NCBI GenBank assembly: GCA_031547305.1
Contig: JAVBSC010000064.1
Span: 1 to 41,919, forward strand
Direction of reading: 5' to 3'
DNA length: 41,919 nucleotides
DNA from: JAVBSC01 sp031547305
GTDB taxonomy: Bacteria > Desulfobacterota > Desulfovibrionia > Desulfovibrionales > Desulfovibrionaceae
In this document: positions 32,557-41,902 of the stretch, piece by piece
Layout: each line of letters starts with the position of its first letter
Numbering within the stretch: position 1 is the first letter of the stretch
Program-made: the position numbers and the translations under genes
Notes under the pieces: model-generated
The model's database searches: none
What the model was told of the DNA's origin: nothing
Seen by the model: only the letters and a program-made list of their open reading frames with translations

Positions 32557-32587
32557 CGGCCGGATCCGATGTCTTCGGATCCGGCCG
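32557..32587 (+). terminator. terminator between cstA and ftsY
   Basis: A perfect 13-bp stem (CGGCCGGATCCGA with TCGGATCCGGCCG) has a 5-nt loop and is followed by TCTTGTTC. It lies between convergent genes. Confidence 0.75.
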
Positions 32588-32612
32588 TCTTGTTCAGCGC
32601 CCTTTCTTATTC

Positions 32613-33953
32613 CTACTCCTTACCCTCTTCCAGCAACGCGACGGCAAAGGCTTTGCCGTCAAAGGGGCGGAGGTCTTCCATTTTTTCACCCAGGCCGACA
32701 AAGGTGATGGGAATGCCGAACTGCAGGGCCAGGGCCACGGCCACGCCGCCTTTGGCCGTGCCGTCCAGTTTGGTCAGGATTATTTCGTCCAAACCGCAGG
32801 CTTCGTTAAAAAGTTTCGTCTGGGACAGGGCATTCTGGCCGGTGGTGGCGTCAATCACCAGCACGCTGCGGTGCGGCGCGCCGGGGTGGCGTTTGGCCAG
32901 GACGCGACGGATCTTGCCCAGTTCCTCCATAAGATTGGTCTTGGTCTGAAGGCGGCCTGCCGTATCTATAAACACCAGGTCGCAGCCTTCGGCCAGGGCC
33001 TTGTCCAGGGCTTCAAAGGCCACAGCGGCCGGGTCCGAGCCGGGGGCCTTGGCATAAAAGAGCGCGCCGGAGCGCTTGGCCCAGATTTCCAATTGCTCGA
33101 TAGCGGCGGCCCTGAAGGTGTCGCCGGCGGCAATGAGCACTTTTTTACCCTGCGAAGCAGCCCGGCTGGCCAGCTTGGCGATGGTGGTGGTTTTGCCCAC
33201 GCCGTTCACCCCGACCATGAGCACTACTTCCGGCGGGTTTACCGCGCTGATGCGCTTGCCAGAGGCAAAGATTTCCGCCAGTTCTGCCCGCATGAGTTCA
33301 CGCAGGGCGGAAGCCTGGCGCGCGCCGCTTTTGGCGGCCCGGCGCTTCAGGCGGGCGGAAAGCTCCATGGCCGTTTCATAGCCCACGTCAGCGGTGAGCA
33401 GGATTTCCTCCAGTTCTTCCCAAAAAGCATCGTCCAAATCGCGCTGGGAATTCAACAGGGCGTTCAGGCCGGTGGAAAGCTGGGCGCGAGTTTTGGCCAG
33501 GCCGTCGCTGAGCTTTATGAGCAGGCGGCTTTTTTCGTCCTCTTCGTCTTCCAACTCCAGGGCCAGGGCCAGACGGTACTGCAACTCGGACCTGAAGTCC
33601 GCTACCGCTTCATAGCCCATGGAATCCAGCCAGACGTGGAATTTCTTCAGAAAACTTTGCGCTTCCCCGGCCGGGGCCTCCAGGGCGCTGAAAAAGAAAA
33701 GCAAACGCTCGTCAAAGCCGGCGTCCGCCTTGTCCACGCCGTTAAGGAGCAAATCCAGCCAAATGGAAAGCTTTGGCTCCGCCCCGCGCAGGGCCAGAAG
33801 CAGACTGTCGCGCCAGGGGGCGGAGGATGCGGGGGCTGGAAATGCAGAAGGCCGCGGAGCCGCAAGGACGCCCTCCGCGGCGGTCGTCCTTGCGGCCGCG
33901 CTCTCGCTTTTTGCGTTTTTGAACAGGTTCTTTACGGATGAAAAAAATCCCAT
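32613..33953 (-). CDS. ftsY: signal recognition particle receptor FtsY
   Basis: 446 aa. The SRP-type NG GTPase is clear: GVNGVGKTTT (P loop), DTFRAAA, IDTAGRLQTK, TKLDGTAKGG and the C-terminal FVGLGEKMEDLRPF. The N-terminus (MGFFSSVKNLFKNAKS) is a basic amphipathic membrane-targeting helix. The A region up to about residue 150 is Ala/Leu/Glu-rich and family-typical in being poorly conserved. It docks ribosome-SRP complexes at the inner membrane. The ATG lies 7 nt after the stop of the chemoreceptor gene, so the two may share a transcript despite unrelated roles. Confidence 0.97.
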   Translation of the reverse strand: MGFFSSVKNLFKNAKSESAAARTTAAEGVLAAPRPSAFPAPASSAPWRDSLLLALRGAEPKLSIWLDLLLNGVDKADAGFDERLLFFFSALEAPAGEAQSFLKKFHVWLDSMGYEAVADFRSELQYRLALALELEDEEDEKSRLLIKLSDGLAKTRAQLSTGLNALLNSQRDLDDAFWEELEEILLTADVGYETAMELSARLKRRAAKSGARQASALRELMRAELAEIFASGKRISAVNPPEVVLMVGVNGVGKTTTIAKLASRAASQGKKVLIAAGDTFRAAAIEQLEIWAKRSGALFYAKAPGSDPAAVAFEALDKALAEGCDLVFIDTAGRLQTKTNLMEELGKIRRVLAKRHPGAPHRSVLVIDATTGQNALSQTKLFNEACGLDEIILTKLDGTAKGGVAVALALQFGIPITFVGLGEKMEDLRPFDGKAFAVALLEEGKE

Positions 33954-33960
33954 CTTGTCC

Positions 33961-36090
33961 TCAGTTCTTTTTCAATTCCCGCAGCAGGCGGGAGAGGTTT
34001 TCCGTTGCCGAAGTGACGGCTTTCAGGCTTTGTGCGGCCTCGCGCATCAAGTCAGCCGTGGCGATGGAAATTTTATCCACCTCTTCAATGCCTGTGGTGA
34101 GCACGCGGCTGTTTTCAGCCTGTTCGCCCCCGGCCGTGGCGATATCCTCCACCTGGACCGCGTTGGTCTTTACCGCGTCCACAATGGAGGAAAGCGCGCC
34201 GGCCGCGCTCTGGGCCAGCTCCGTGGTGCGATTGACCGTGGCCGAAGTGGAATCCATCATGGCGATGTTCTCTCTTGTCGCCCCCTGAATGGCGAAGACC
34301 GATTCGCCAACTTCCTTTGTCGCGGTCATGGTTTTTTCGGCCAGCTTGCGCACTTCGTCAGCCACCACGGCAAATCCGCGGCCGGCGTCGCCGGCGCGGG
34401 CGGCTTCTATGGCCGCGTTCAAAGCAAGAAGGTTGGTCTGATCCGCGATGTCGGAAATCACGGTCATGACTTTTCCAATGTCTTCAGCTCTGGCGCCCAG
34501 GGTATTCAGACTGTCTTTCAGGCGCAGAGCCTGGACATTGACTTCCTGGATGGCCGCCCCAACATTGGCGACGGCTCCGGATCCCCCTTCAGCCAGTTTC
34601 CCGGCCCTGGCCGCGCTGCCGGAAGCCTCCTGCGCGCCGGTGGAAACCTTATGCACAGCCAAGTTCATTTTATCGATAATGTCGGCGTTATTGCTTGATT
34701 GCACGCGCTGGCGCTCCGCGCCGCCGGCCGCCTCGGCGATGCGTTTTTCCATAGTTTCGGTGTTGCGCCTGAGTTCTTCCACCAAGTTTTCCAGCTGGGC
34801 CGCGGCATGGTGAATGCCCTCCACTCTGGCGTTTTCCGCGTTTTTACGGCTCTCTTCGGCCTCCAGCATGGCCTCTTCGGCTCGCCTGGTCTGTTCCACA
34901 GCCTCGGAGGCGCGGCGCTCACCATCAACAATAAGTTTGCGCAGGCTTTCCACCATGCGGTTCAAAGCGGAAGCCAACAGCCCAACCTCATCCCCCGATT
35001 TCAAATCCAGAGTCCGCTCCAGGTGCCCGTCAGCCACAGCCTCGGCAAAAAGCACGGTTTTACGCAAATTGCGGACCAGATAGGTCGCAAAGAAAATCAA
35101 AAAAGTCAAAACAACCAGCAAAGACAAGGCATTGGCGATCCGGGTGTGGGCCACTATCCGATCCGCTGGCTCCAGCACTTCATCAGCGGACACTTTTACC
35201 GTAACTGTCCAGCGGGTTTGCGGATCCGTGCTGAAGAGAGCCAGCCAGCGCTCATCCTGAAAAACATAGTCGTCGCGCCCGCTCTTTTCCTTGACCCATT
35301 TGGGCGTACGCCAGGTTGGTCCAGGCGGTGTCATGGTAAATTTGCCCGTACTGATCATCAAAGCGCCGTCCGCGCAAACCAGAGCTTCTCCTCTTTGCTT
35401 GATCTTGACCGGAGTGACGAAAGAGGCTGAAAGCACGGAAAAGTCAACCCAGGCTTCAACCGCGCCGATAACTTCCTTGGTCCGGCTGTCACGCACCGGG
35501 GTGGTCACCGGAATAAAAGCCTTGCCTGGCTCTCCCTGGGCTCTCGGTTTCGCCAGGGCTTCCAGATCCATCGGCGCCCCCCAGACGGTCTTGTTCTCCT
35601 TTACGGCCTGCGCGAATAACTGGAGCGCGCGGGATTGCGGCAATTGCTGATTCAGCTTCCAGGCGTCGCCATCCTTGTATTTCCCCAGAGGAAAAACTCC
35701 CCTGGCGCTGCTCATGATTATCCGCCCCTGGCGATCCAGCACGTTCATTTCATAAATTTCCGGCTTGGCCCGCGCGAGCAGGGGCTTGGTATCCAGACTG
35801 AAAGCCAGGACGGCCAAAGTTTCTTTAAGCTCGTCTTCCGGCAGGGGAGACCCAAGCAGAAGACGTACCGGCCGGATCAGCGCCGTGCCCTCCAAATCCA
35901 TAACCACCGTGTCACGCATTCCGTTCAAGCCGGTAACAACGGTACGCAGTTCGCTTTCCAGGCGTTCAAAAACCAGGCTGTCCACCTCTGCGCGCATTTG
36001 CCTTTCTATATACAAAAGGCTCAGGCTGGTGGTGATAAAGAAGAGACAAATTGTGGGCAGAATGATCTTTCCGCGTAAGTTCAGCTTCAT
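33961..36090 (-). CDS. methyl-accepting chemotaxis protein with periplasmic Cache domain
   Basis: 709 aa starting MKLNLRGKIILPTICLFF, with GAGG 8 nt upstream. The first membrane helix spans about 8-27, then a large periplasmic region (about 30-325) reads as a double Cache sensor (the segments around YEMNVLDRQGRIIMSS and VIGAVEAWVDFSVL). The second helix (NALSLLVVLTFLIFFATYLV) leads to a HAMP and then the signalling domain with the hairpin tip ADQTNLLALNAAIEAARAGD. There is no CheR-docking pentapeptide; it ends LRELKKN. Ligand unknown; small organic anions are common for this sensor type. Alternative upstream starts lack a ribosome site. Confidence 0.93.
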   Translation of the reverse strand: MKLNLRGKIILPTICLFFITTSLSLLYIERQMRAEVDSLVFERLESELRTVVTGLNGMRDTVVMDLEGTALIRPVRLLLGSPLPEDELKETLAVLAFSLDTKPLLARAKPEIYEMNVLDRQGRIIMSSARGVFPLGKYKDGDAWKLNQQLPQSRALQLFAQAVKENKTVWGAPMDLEALAKPRAQGEPGKAFIPVTTPVRDSRTKEVIGAVEAWVDFSVLSASFVTPVKIKQRGEALVCADGALMISTGKFTMTPPGPTWRTPKWVKEKSGRDDYVFQDERWLALFSTDPQTRWTVTVKVSADEVLEPADRIVAHTRIANALSLLVVLTFLIFFATYLVRNLRKTVLFAEAVADGHLERTLDLKSGDEVGLLASALNRMVESLRKLIVDGERRASEAVEQTRRAEEAMLEAEESRKNAENARVEGIHHAAAQLENLVEELRRNTETMEKRIAEAAGGAERQRVQSSNNADIIDKMNLAVHKVSTGAQEASGSAARAGKLAEGGSGAVANVGAAIQEVNVQALRLKDSLNTLGARAEDIGKVMTVISDIADQTNLLALNAAIEAARAGDAGRGFAVVADEVRKLAEKTMTATKEVGESVFAIQGATRENIAMMDSTSATVNRTTELAQSAAGALSSIVDAVKTNAVQVEDIATAGGEQAENSRVLTTGIEEVDKISIATADLMREAAQSLKAVTSATENLSRLLRELKKN

Positions 36091-36424
36091 AACAGATCCT
36101 CTATTGGAAAGAATTTTCAAAAACATTCTGGAAAGTTGGAAAAAATCGCGGACGAAAAACGCGGTTTTCCGTCCTTTCTTTAGAAATGCTCCAGTGCTTA
36201 TTTCATAAAGCGGCCCATGGCTGATTTATGAAGCTCGTCGTGCCCACGCCGCTTTTGGCGGAGCGCCGGACTACCGTCCTGTGTTAGAAGTCATTTCATA
36301 ACAAATTTTTTATCGCGAGGCTACAGAGCAATTCGCGCTTTCGCCACTCCGGCGGAACGGCGAAGTTGCGCGCCGCGTTTTCCCATAATTGATTATTTGC
36401 GCGACTCTTCTATAATTCCCGATA
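36091..36424. other. intergenic region between MCP and CPBP genes
   Basis: No gene is visible. A hairpin at 36150-36174 (GGACG-A-AAAAC with GTTTT-C-CGTCC) is followed by TTTCTTT on the plus strand and by TTTTTT a few bases on in the minus direction. It may be an attenuator or a terminator of antisense transcription. No promoter can be called confidently. Confidence 0.4.
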
Positions 36425-37075
36425 ATGACGAATAACAACTTTAATCCACAAATCGTCGCCGCCCTGGAGCTGCTCCTTTTTCTGGGCTGCGTGCCCCTGC
36501 TGGCCCTGACCGGACCGGGCCACGCCCTGCGCCACGCCCTGCTTCTGGCCGGCTGCGCCTACGCCGTCTGGCGTTTGTCCGGCCGCGTGCCCTGGCGCTT
36601 TCTCTTTGCCCGCCCGCCATACGGCTGGTGGATTGGGCCACTTCTGCGCGGTCTGCTTGTGCTGCTTTGCGCCGTATGGTACATTTCAGATATAGCCCCT
36701 GCCCTGCTCTTCCGCCTGCCCATGGAACGCCCCGGAATTTGGTTGCTGATCCTTCTGTCCTATCCCCCGCTCTCCGCCCTGCCCCAAGAACTCATTTACC
36801 GCGTTTATCTTTTTGAAGCCCACCCCTCCCTGTGGCGCAACAGATTCTGGCCTTACATCATCACCAGCGCCCTGTCCTTCGGCTGGGCGCACGTCATCTT
36901 CGCCGGCTGGCTGGCCATGGGACTGACCGCTTTGGGAGGCTTGCTCCTGGGCCTGACCTACCGGCGCGCCCGTTCCAGGCCCGGCGCCGTCTGGTCAATC
37001 ACCCTGGAACATTCCCTCTACGGTCTGGCCTTGTTTACCGTGGGGCTGGGAAGGTATTTCTGGGAAGGCAAATAA
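36425..37075 (+). CDS. CPBP-family intramembrane metalloprotease-like protein
   Basis: 216 aa, almost entirely hydrophobic with about seven membrane segments. The CPBP motifs are visible: PQELIYRVYLF (motif 1; the first Glu of EExxxR is Gln here), FGWAHVIF (motif 2, with His) and EHSLYGLALF (motif 3, with His). The family includes CAAX prenyl protease-like and bacteriocin-immunity-type proteins with metal-dependent activity in the membrane. The replaced Glu may reduce or change catalysis. No strong ribosome site precedes the ATG. Function in this context is unknown. Confidence 0.75.
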   Translation: MTNNNFNPQIVAALELLLFLGCVPLLALTGPGHALRHALLLAGCAYAVWRLSGRVPWRFLFARPPYGWWIGPLLRGLLVLLCAVWYISDIAPALLFRLPMERPGIWLLILLSYPPLSALPQELIYRVYLFEAHPSLWRNRFWPYIITSALSFGWAHVIFAGWLAMGLTALGGLLLGLTYRRARSRPGAVWSITLEHSLYGLALFTVGLGRYFWEGK

Positions 37076-37098
37076 AGAAGCGCGAAAAGCGGCGGGCC

Positions 37099-37122
37099 GC
37101 GGGGGAGGCGCGCCTCCCCCGC
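37099..37122. terminator. 24-bp perfect palindrome between CPBP gene and hynA
   Basis: GCGGGGGAGGCG is followed directly by its reverse complement, between convergent genes. No T-tract is adjacent, so termination is probable but not certain. Confidence 0.55.
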
Positions 37123-37134
37123 ATTTGAAGCAAA

Positions 37135-38814
37135 TTACAATACTTTAAAAACTCTTTCCTCGTTGCTTTCCGGGTCAATCACGTGCACGGCGCAAGCCAG
37201 GCAAGGGTCAAAGGAATGCACGGTACGCAGGATTTCCACCGGGCGTTTGGCGTCCGCGATGGGCGTGCCGATCAGGGATTCTTCCACCGGGCCGAGCTTG
37301 TTTTTGGCGTCACGCGGGCCAAAACACCAGGTGGATGGCACCACCAGCTGGTAGTTGGCGATCTTGCCGTCCGCAATGTTGATCCAGTGGCTCAAGCCGC
37401 CGCGCGGGGCGTTGACGAAGCCCACGCCCTTGCCTTCCTTAGGCATGGTCCATTCGGCCACCATATCCTTGTCCTTGGCCACGTTGTCCTGGTAGGATTT
37501 GAGCCACTGGTCCATGGCCGCGGCCGTCACGGCGGTCTCTATGCCCCTGGCCGCGGTGCGGCCCAGGGTGGAGAACAGGGCGGTCACGGGCAGTCCCAGG
37601 GCTTTGAGCACGGAATCCACGGAAGCTTTGACTTCCTTGTGGCCCTTGGCGTAGGCCACCAGCATCTGGGCCAGGGGGCCGGTTTCCATAGGCTCGTCCA
37701 TGTAGCGCGGGGCTTTGGACCAGGAATAGCGCTCGTCGCCGTGCAGGTCCGTGTATTTGGGGTCGGTCACGCCATCGTAAGGGTGATGGGCTTCGCCGCC
37801 TTCAAACCAGCTGTGCCGCACGTGCTCGGCTATTTTTTCCGGGTTGAAGTCTTCCACCTTGGAGATGTCGCGGCCTTTGATCACCCCGGCCGGGTAGTAG
37901 AAGCTGGCGGCCTTGTCCGGCTCGGAAGCGTATTCGCCGAAGGTGATGAAGTTGGTGGTGCCTCCGTATTCGCCGCAGTCCTTGTAAGCCGCGCCAACGG
38001 CCAGGAGGTCCGGAATATAGACCTGGTCCACAAAATCCTTTGTCTCCTTCCAGAGATCGGTAAACTCCTTGATGCGGGGCTGGGTAAGGGACTCATAGCT
38101 GGTTACGCCGCCCACCACGGTAAACTGGGTATGCGGATTTTTGGCGCCCAGCACGGCCATGGCGCGCGCGGCCTTTACCTGCAGGCGCAGGGCCTCCAGG
38201 TAGTGGGCCGTGGCTATCAGGTTCACTTCCGGGTCCAGCTTGTAGGCCGGATGCCCACCCAAAAAGTAGGCGTTGGTAAAGGGGCCGAGCTGGCCGCTGT
38301 CTACCAGCTTCTGCACGGCCGCTTGCACGGCTTTAAGGTCTTCGGCCTTGGTTTTACGCGGCGAGATGCCAGAGGCGATTTTGGCGGCCTTGGCCGGGTC
38401 CGCCTTGAGGGCGGCGGTCACGTCCACAAAATCCAGAGCATGGAGCACGTAAAAATGCACGATATGGTCGTGCAGGTATTGCTGCCCCAGCACCAGGTTG
38501 CGGATATAGTTGGCGTTTTTTGGTATTTTGACGCCAACGGCGTTTTCCACGCAGCGCGTGGAGGCCAGGGCATGGGTGTAGGTGCACACCCCGCAGGTGC
38601 GCTGGGCAAAGTGCTGGGCGTCCTGGGGATCGCGGCCTTTCAGGATTATTTCCAGGCCACGGAACATGGTTGCGCTGCTGTAGGCGTTTTTGACCCTGCC
38701 TTTTTCCACTTCCACTTCTATGCGCAAGTGCCCTTCAATGCGGGTAATCGGGTCCACCACTATTTTACCGCTGTAATTGCCCTGGGGGACGGCGGATTTT
38801 TGCTGTTCAGCCAT
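37135..38814 (-). CDS. hynA: periplasmic [NiFe] hydrogenase large subunit
   Basis: 559 aa. The Ni-Fe ligands are in RTCGVCTYTH (near residue 78) and in DPCLACAVH near the C-terminus. The 15 residues after that His (VIDPESNEERVFKVL) are the tail normally removed by a maturation endopeptidase. The proximal ligand is Cys, encoded as TGC, not Sec, so this is the standard enzyme rather than the [NiFeSe] type. It oxidises H2 or makes it in the periplasm, passing electrons through the small subunit to cytochrome c3. It lies 34 nt after hynB. No hynC/hupD-type endopeptidase gene follows; maturation genes must be elsewhere. Confidence 0.96.
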   Translation of the reverse strand: MAEQQKSAVPQGNYSGKIVVDPITRIEGHLRIEVEVEKGRVKNAYSSATMFRGLEIILKGRDPQDAQHFAQRTCGVCTYTHALASTRCVENAVGVKIPKNANYIRNLVLGQQYLHDHIVHFYVLHALDFVDVTAALKADPAKAAKIASGISPRKTKAEDLKAVQAAVQKLVDSGQLGPFTNAYFLGGHPAYKLDPEVNLIATAHYLEALRLQVKAARAMAVLGAKNPHTQFTVVGGVTSYESLTQPRIKEFTDLWKETKDFVDQVYIPDLLAVGAAYKDCGEYGGTTNFITFGEYASEPDKAASFYYPAGVIKGRDISKVEDFNPEKIAEHVRHSWFEGGEAHHPYDGVTDPKYTDLHGDERYSWSKAPRYMDEPMETGPLAQMLVAYAKGHKEVKASVDSVLKALGLPVTALFSTLGRTAARGIETAVTAAAMDQWLKSYQDNVAKDKDMVAEWTMPKEGKGVGFVNAPRGGLSHWINIADGKIANYQLVVPSTWCFGPRDAKNKLGPVEESLIGTPIADAKRPVEILRTVHSFDPCLACAVHVIDPESNEERVFKVL

Positions 38815-38848
38815 AGGGATTACTCCTTATATCATTAAGTAAAAAACG

Positions 38849-39796
38849 CTATTGTTGATAGAAGGGGGAAGCGTTGTCCCAGAAGCCGCGTTCGCTGCAC
38901 CCGATGCAGGGGTGCCCGGCCTGGACCGGCCAGTTGGTCTGGTTGAACTTGATTTTTGGGCAGTTGTTAAAGGTAACCGGACCCTTGCAGCCCAGGTTGT
39001 ACAGACACCAGCCGTCTCGGGCCTCCTTGGAGTTGAAGGCCGGGGCGAACTCTTCGTTGTCGAAGTGCTTGCGGCGCTGACACAAATCGTGCACTGACTC
39101 GCCAAAGAACATAGTGGGCCGGCCGTCGGAATCCAGTTCCGGAGCCTTGCCGTTTTTAAGGAAGTAAACCACTGTGCCAACAAAATTGTAGGGGTTGGGC
39201 GGGCAGCCGCCTATGTTGATTGGATGCAGATCCTTGAAGATCTCGTCCACGCCCTTGGCCCCGGTGGGGTTTGGCTTGGCGGCCTGCACGCCGCCGAAAG
39301 CGGCGCAGGTGCCGTAGGCGATGACCGCTTTGGCCTTGGGGAGGATCTCGTTGACCATATCCAGCAGCGTGCGATTGCCGATTTTGCAGAAAATACCGTT
39401 CTGGGCCGTGGGTATTCCGCCTTCCATAACGCAGATGTAGCCCTCCGGCGAAGAAATGGCCTTATGCAGAGCGTCTTCCGCAGCCTCGCCGGCCGCGGCC
39501 ATGATGGTTTCGTGATAATCCAGCGAGATGGTGTCCAGAATCAGCTCGTCAATGTACGGTTTGACGGTGCGCAGGATGGATTCCGAACAGCCGGTGCATT
39601 CCTGGCCGTGCAGATAAACCACGGACGGACGTTTGGGCGCGGTGAGCGCCTTGGCCACCTGCGGGGCGAACGCCGGCCCCATGCCCATGGCCACGGCCAC
39701 GGTGGTACAGAATTTCATGAATTCGCGCCGGCTTATGCCGCGCTGCTCCAGCCTTTTTGCCGCCCCTTCCTTGGCAAGACCTACAGAAAACCGCAT
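38849..39796 (-). CDS. hynB: periplasmic [NiFe] hydrogenase small subunit
   Basis: 315 aa starting with AAGGAGG 6 nt before the ATG. A twin-arginine signal (SRREFMKF, residues 22-29) precedes a hydrophobic stretch and a cleavage region near AKALTAP, so the heterodimer is exported folded. Cluster ligands are visible: proximal ECTGC near the mature N-terminus, distal VHDLC with the Cys of GWCLYNLGC, and medial NNC with HPCIGC. The Pro in NWPVQAGHPC matches enzymes with a medial [3Fe-4S] cluster such as D. gigas. It transfers electrons between the Ni-Fe site and periplasmic cytochromes. Confidence 0.96.
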   Translation of the reverse strand: MRFSVGLAKEGAAKRLEQRGISRREFMKFCTTVAVAMGMGPAFAPQVAKALTAPKRPSVVYLHGQECTGCSESILRTVKPYIDELILDTISLDYHETIMAAAGEAAEDALHKAISSPEGYICVMEGGIPTAQNGIFCKIGNRTLLDMVNEILPKAKAVIAYGTCAAFGGVQAAKPNPTGAKGVDEIFKDLHPINIGGCPPNPYNFVGTVVYFLKNGKAPELDSDGRPTMFFGESVHDLCQRRKHFDNEEFAPAFNSKEARDGWCLYNLGCKGPVTFNNCPKIKFNQTNWPVQAGHPCIGCSERGFWDNASPFYQQ

Positions 39797-39988
39797 TGCC
39801 GCCTCCTTTTGCTAAATTATAAGCGCGGTAAAAATACCCTAGCGTGACAGAGAATCTAATCCTTCCCTATTATTGCCATATTTTTTAAAATTTGGAAAAT
39901 CTTTTTTTCTAATGGCTACTATCATATTCCATAGATGGCTTCCTGTGACGGCTTGCCTTGGACCCAGCTTTCAGATAGGCGGGACTTT

Positions 39989-41839
39989 ATGATTTACCGT
40001 ACCCTTGCCGACTGCGTGGCTGACTTGGAACAGAGCGGCCAGTTGCGCCGCGTGGAAGTCCCCCTGAGTCCCCGGCTGGAAATAGCCGCTGTGCAGCGCC
40101 GCGCCCAGCGCCTGGGCGGCCCGGCCCTGCTTTTTACCCGCGTAAAACACCACGGGAACGGATTCGGCTTCCCCATGCTGGGCAATTTGTTCGGCACGCC
40201 GGAGCGCACCCGTCACATCTTCCGATCTTCCCTGCGCGGACTACAAAACCTGCTCCGCGCTTTTTCAGACCCTTTGGACGCCCTGCGCCACCCCTGGCGC
40301 AACAAAAGCGCGGCCCTGGCCGCCCTGCACGCCCTGCCCAGCAAGGTCAAGGACGGCCCGGCCCTGGCCGGCGCCTGCTCCCTGGCGGCGCTGCCAGGCC
40401 TGGTGAGCTGGCCCCGAGACGGCGGCGCGTACATAACCCTTCCCCAGGTCTATACGGAATCGCCCGCCCGGCCCGGCCCGGCGCGCTCCAATCTGGGCAT
40501 GTACCGGGTGCAGCTCAACGGTCCCGCCCTTGGTCCGGACCAGGCCGCCCTGCACTACCAGATCCACCGGGGCCTGGGGACGCACCACATGGAAGCCCTG
40601 GCCATGGGCGAGCGCCTGCCGGTGAACATTTTTGTCGGCGGACCGCCGGCCCTGAGCCTGGCCGCCATCATGCCCCTGCCGGAAGGCCTGCCGGAACTGC
40701 ACTTCGCCGGCCTGCTGGCCGGACATCGCATCCCGCTGATCCACAGGCCCGGCTCTTTGCCCGTGCCGGCGGAAGCGGATTTCTGCATCCGGGGCAGCAT
40801 CGGGCCGGAACTGGTTTTGGAAGGGCCCTTTGGCGACCACCTGGGCTACTACAGTCTGGAGCACGAATTCCCCCTGCTGCGCGTCCAGGCCGTCCATCAC
40901 CGCCCTGGGGCCATCTGGCCTTTTACCAGCGTGGGCCGCCCCCCTCGGGAAGACAGCGTGCTCGGCGCGTTCATTCAGGAATTGCTCGGGCCACTGGCCT
41001 CCAGGGTATTTTCCGGCATTCACGAAGTCCACGCCGTGGACGCGGCCGGAGTGCATCCGCTCCTGCTGGCCCTTGGCAGCGAGCGCTACGTCCCCTTTGC
41101 CGCCGAACGCGCCCCGCTGGAGCTTCAGACCTGCGGCCTGAGCCTTCTGGGCAACACCCAGACCTCCCTGGCCAAGTACCTGCTCATCGCGGCCAAAGAG
41201 GATTCCCCCGCCTTAACCACCCGCAACATCCCTGAATTTTTCGCCCACATACTCCGCCGCACGGATTTCAGCCGGGATCTGCACTTCATCACCCGAGCAA
41301 GTATGGACACCCTGGACTACAGCGGCACTGCTCTCAACCAGGGCTCCAAACTGCTCTGGACAGCGGCCGGCCCGGTCCTCCGCTCCCTGGCCGGCGCCCT
41401 GCCGCCCATGCAACTGACGGATTCTTTCTCAAGCCTTCAGCTCTTCGCCCCCGGCATCGCCGTCTGCCGCGGCCCCAAGCACACTCTGGGCCGTGACGTT
41501 GAGGACCCGCGCCTGGAAGACCTGGCCGCCCACATCCATAACCAAGGGCAAGACGCCGCCCAAGGCCTGGCCCTGCTGATCGTCTGCGATGATCCGGACT
41601 TCTGCGCCCGCGACTGGGACAACTTCCTCTGGGTCGCCTTCACCAAATCCGATCCGGCCACGGACATTTACGGCCCGGCCGCTACAACCCACTGCAAACA
41701 CTGGTCCTGCTCCGCGCCCCTGATCATAGACGCCCGCGCCAAACCTTTTCACGCCCCGGCGCTGGAAGAGGACCCGGAGGTCCAGGCTAAAATAGACGCC
41801 CTCGGCGCGCCCGGCGGACCGCTGCACGGGGTGGTGTGA
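39989..41839 (+). CDS. UbiD-family prenylated-FMN decarboxylase
   Basis: 616 aa starting MIYRTLADCVADLEQSG; an upstream in-frame start would add 18 poorly conserved residues. UbiD landmarks are SNLGMYRVQL (prFMN and metal contacts), HYQIHRGLGTHH, and LEGPFGDHLGYYS with the catalytic acidic residues. It decarboxylates an aromatic or unsaturated acid using prenylated FMN made by a UbiX partner, which is not in this window. The length fits the longer UbiD forms used in futalosine-route menaquinone synthesis (MqnL type), which is plausible for a Desulfovibrio relative, but the substrate cannot be assigned from sequence alone. It is divergent from hynB. Confidence 0.85.
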   Translation: MIYRTLADCVADLEQSGQLRRVEVPLSPRLEIAAVQRRAQRLGGPALLFTRVKHHGNGFGFPMLGNLFGTPERTRHIFRSSLRGLQNLLRAFSDPLDALRHPWRNKSAALAALHALPSKVKDGPALAGACSLAALPGLVSWPRDGGAYITLPQVYTESPARPGPARSNLGMYRVQLNGPALGPDQAALHYQIHRGLGTHHMEALAMGERLPVNIFVGGPPALSLAAIMPLPEGLPELHFAGLLAGHRIPLIHRPGSLPVPAEADFCIRGSIGPELVLEGPFGDHLGYYSLEHEFPLLRVQAVHHRPGAIWPFTSVGRPPREDSVLGAFIQELLGPLASRVFSGIHEVHAVDAAGVHPLLLALGSERYVPFAAERAPLELQTCGLSLLGNTQTSLAKYLLIAAKEDSPALTTRNIPEFFAHILRRTDFSRDLHFITRASMDTLDYSGTALNQGSKLLWTAAGPVLRSLAGALPPMQLTDSFSSLQLFAPGIAVCRGPKHTLGRDVEDPRLEDLAAHIHNQGQDAAQGLALLIVCDDPDFCARDWDNFLWVAFTKSDPATDIYGPAATTHCKHWSCSAPLIIDARAKPFHAPALEEDPEVQAKIDALGAPGGPLHGVV

Positions 41840-41859
41840 GGGAGGGAAAAGGAGTCGGG

Positions 41860-41902
41860 GGGGGGCCACCACAAGCACCCGGGCGGGTGGGTGCGGCCCC
41901 CC
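41860..41902 (+). terminator. possible terminator after the UbiD-family gene
   Basis: GGGGGGCC (41860-41867) can pair with GGCCCCCC (41895-41902), with CACCC/GGGTG inside. The loop region is long and G-rich and no T-tract is seen before the window ends. Confidence 0.35.

Noticed and set aside
37135..38814. [NiFeSe] hydrogenase
   Set aside because: The C-terminal ligand codon is TGC, not TGA, and the full frame is open.
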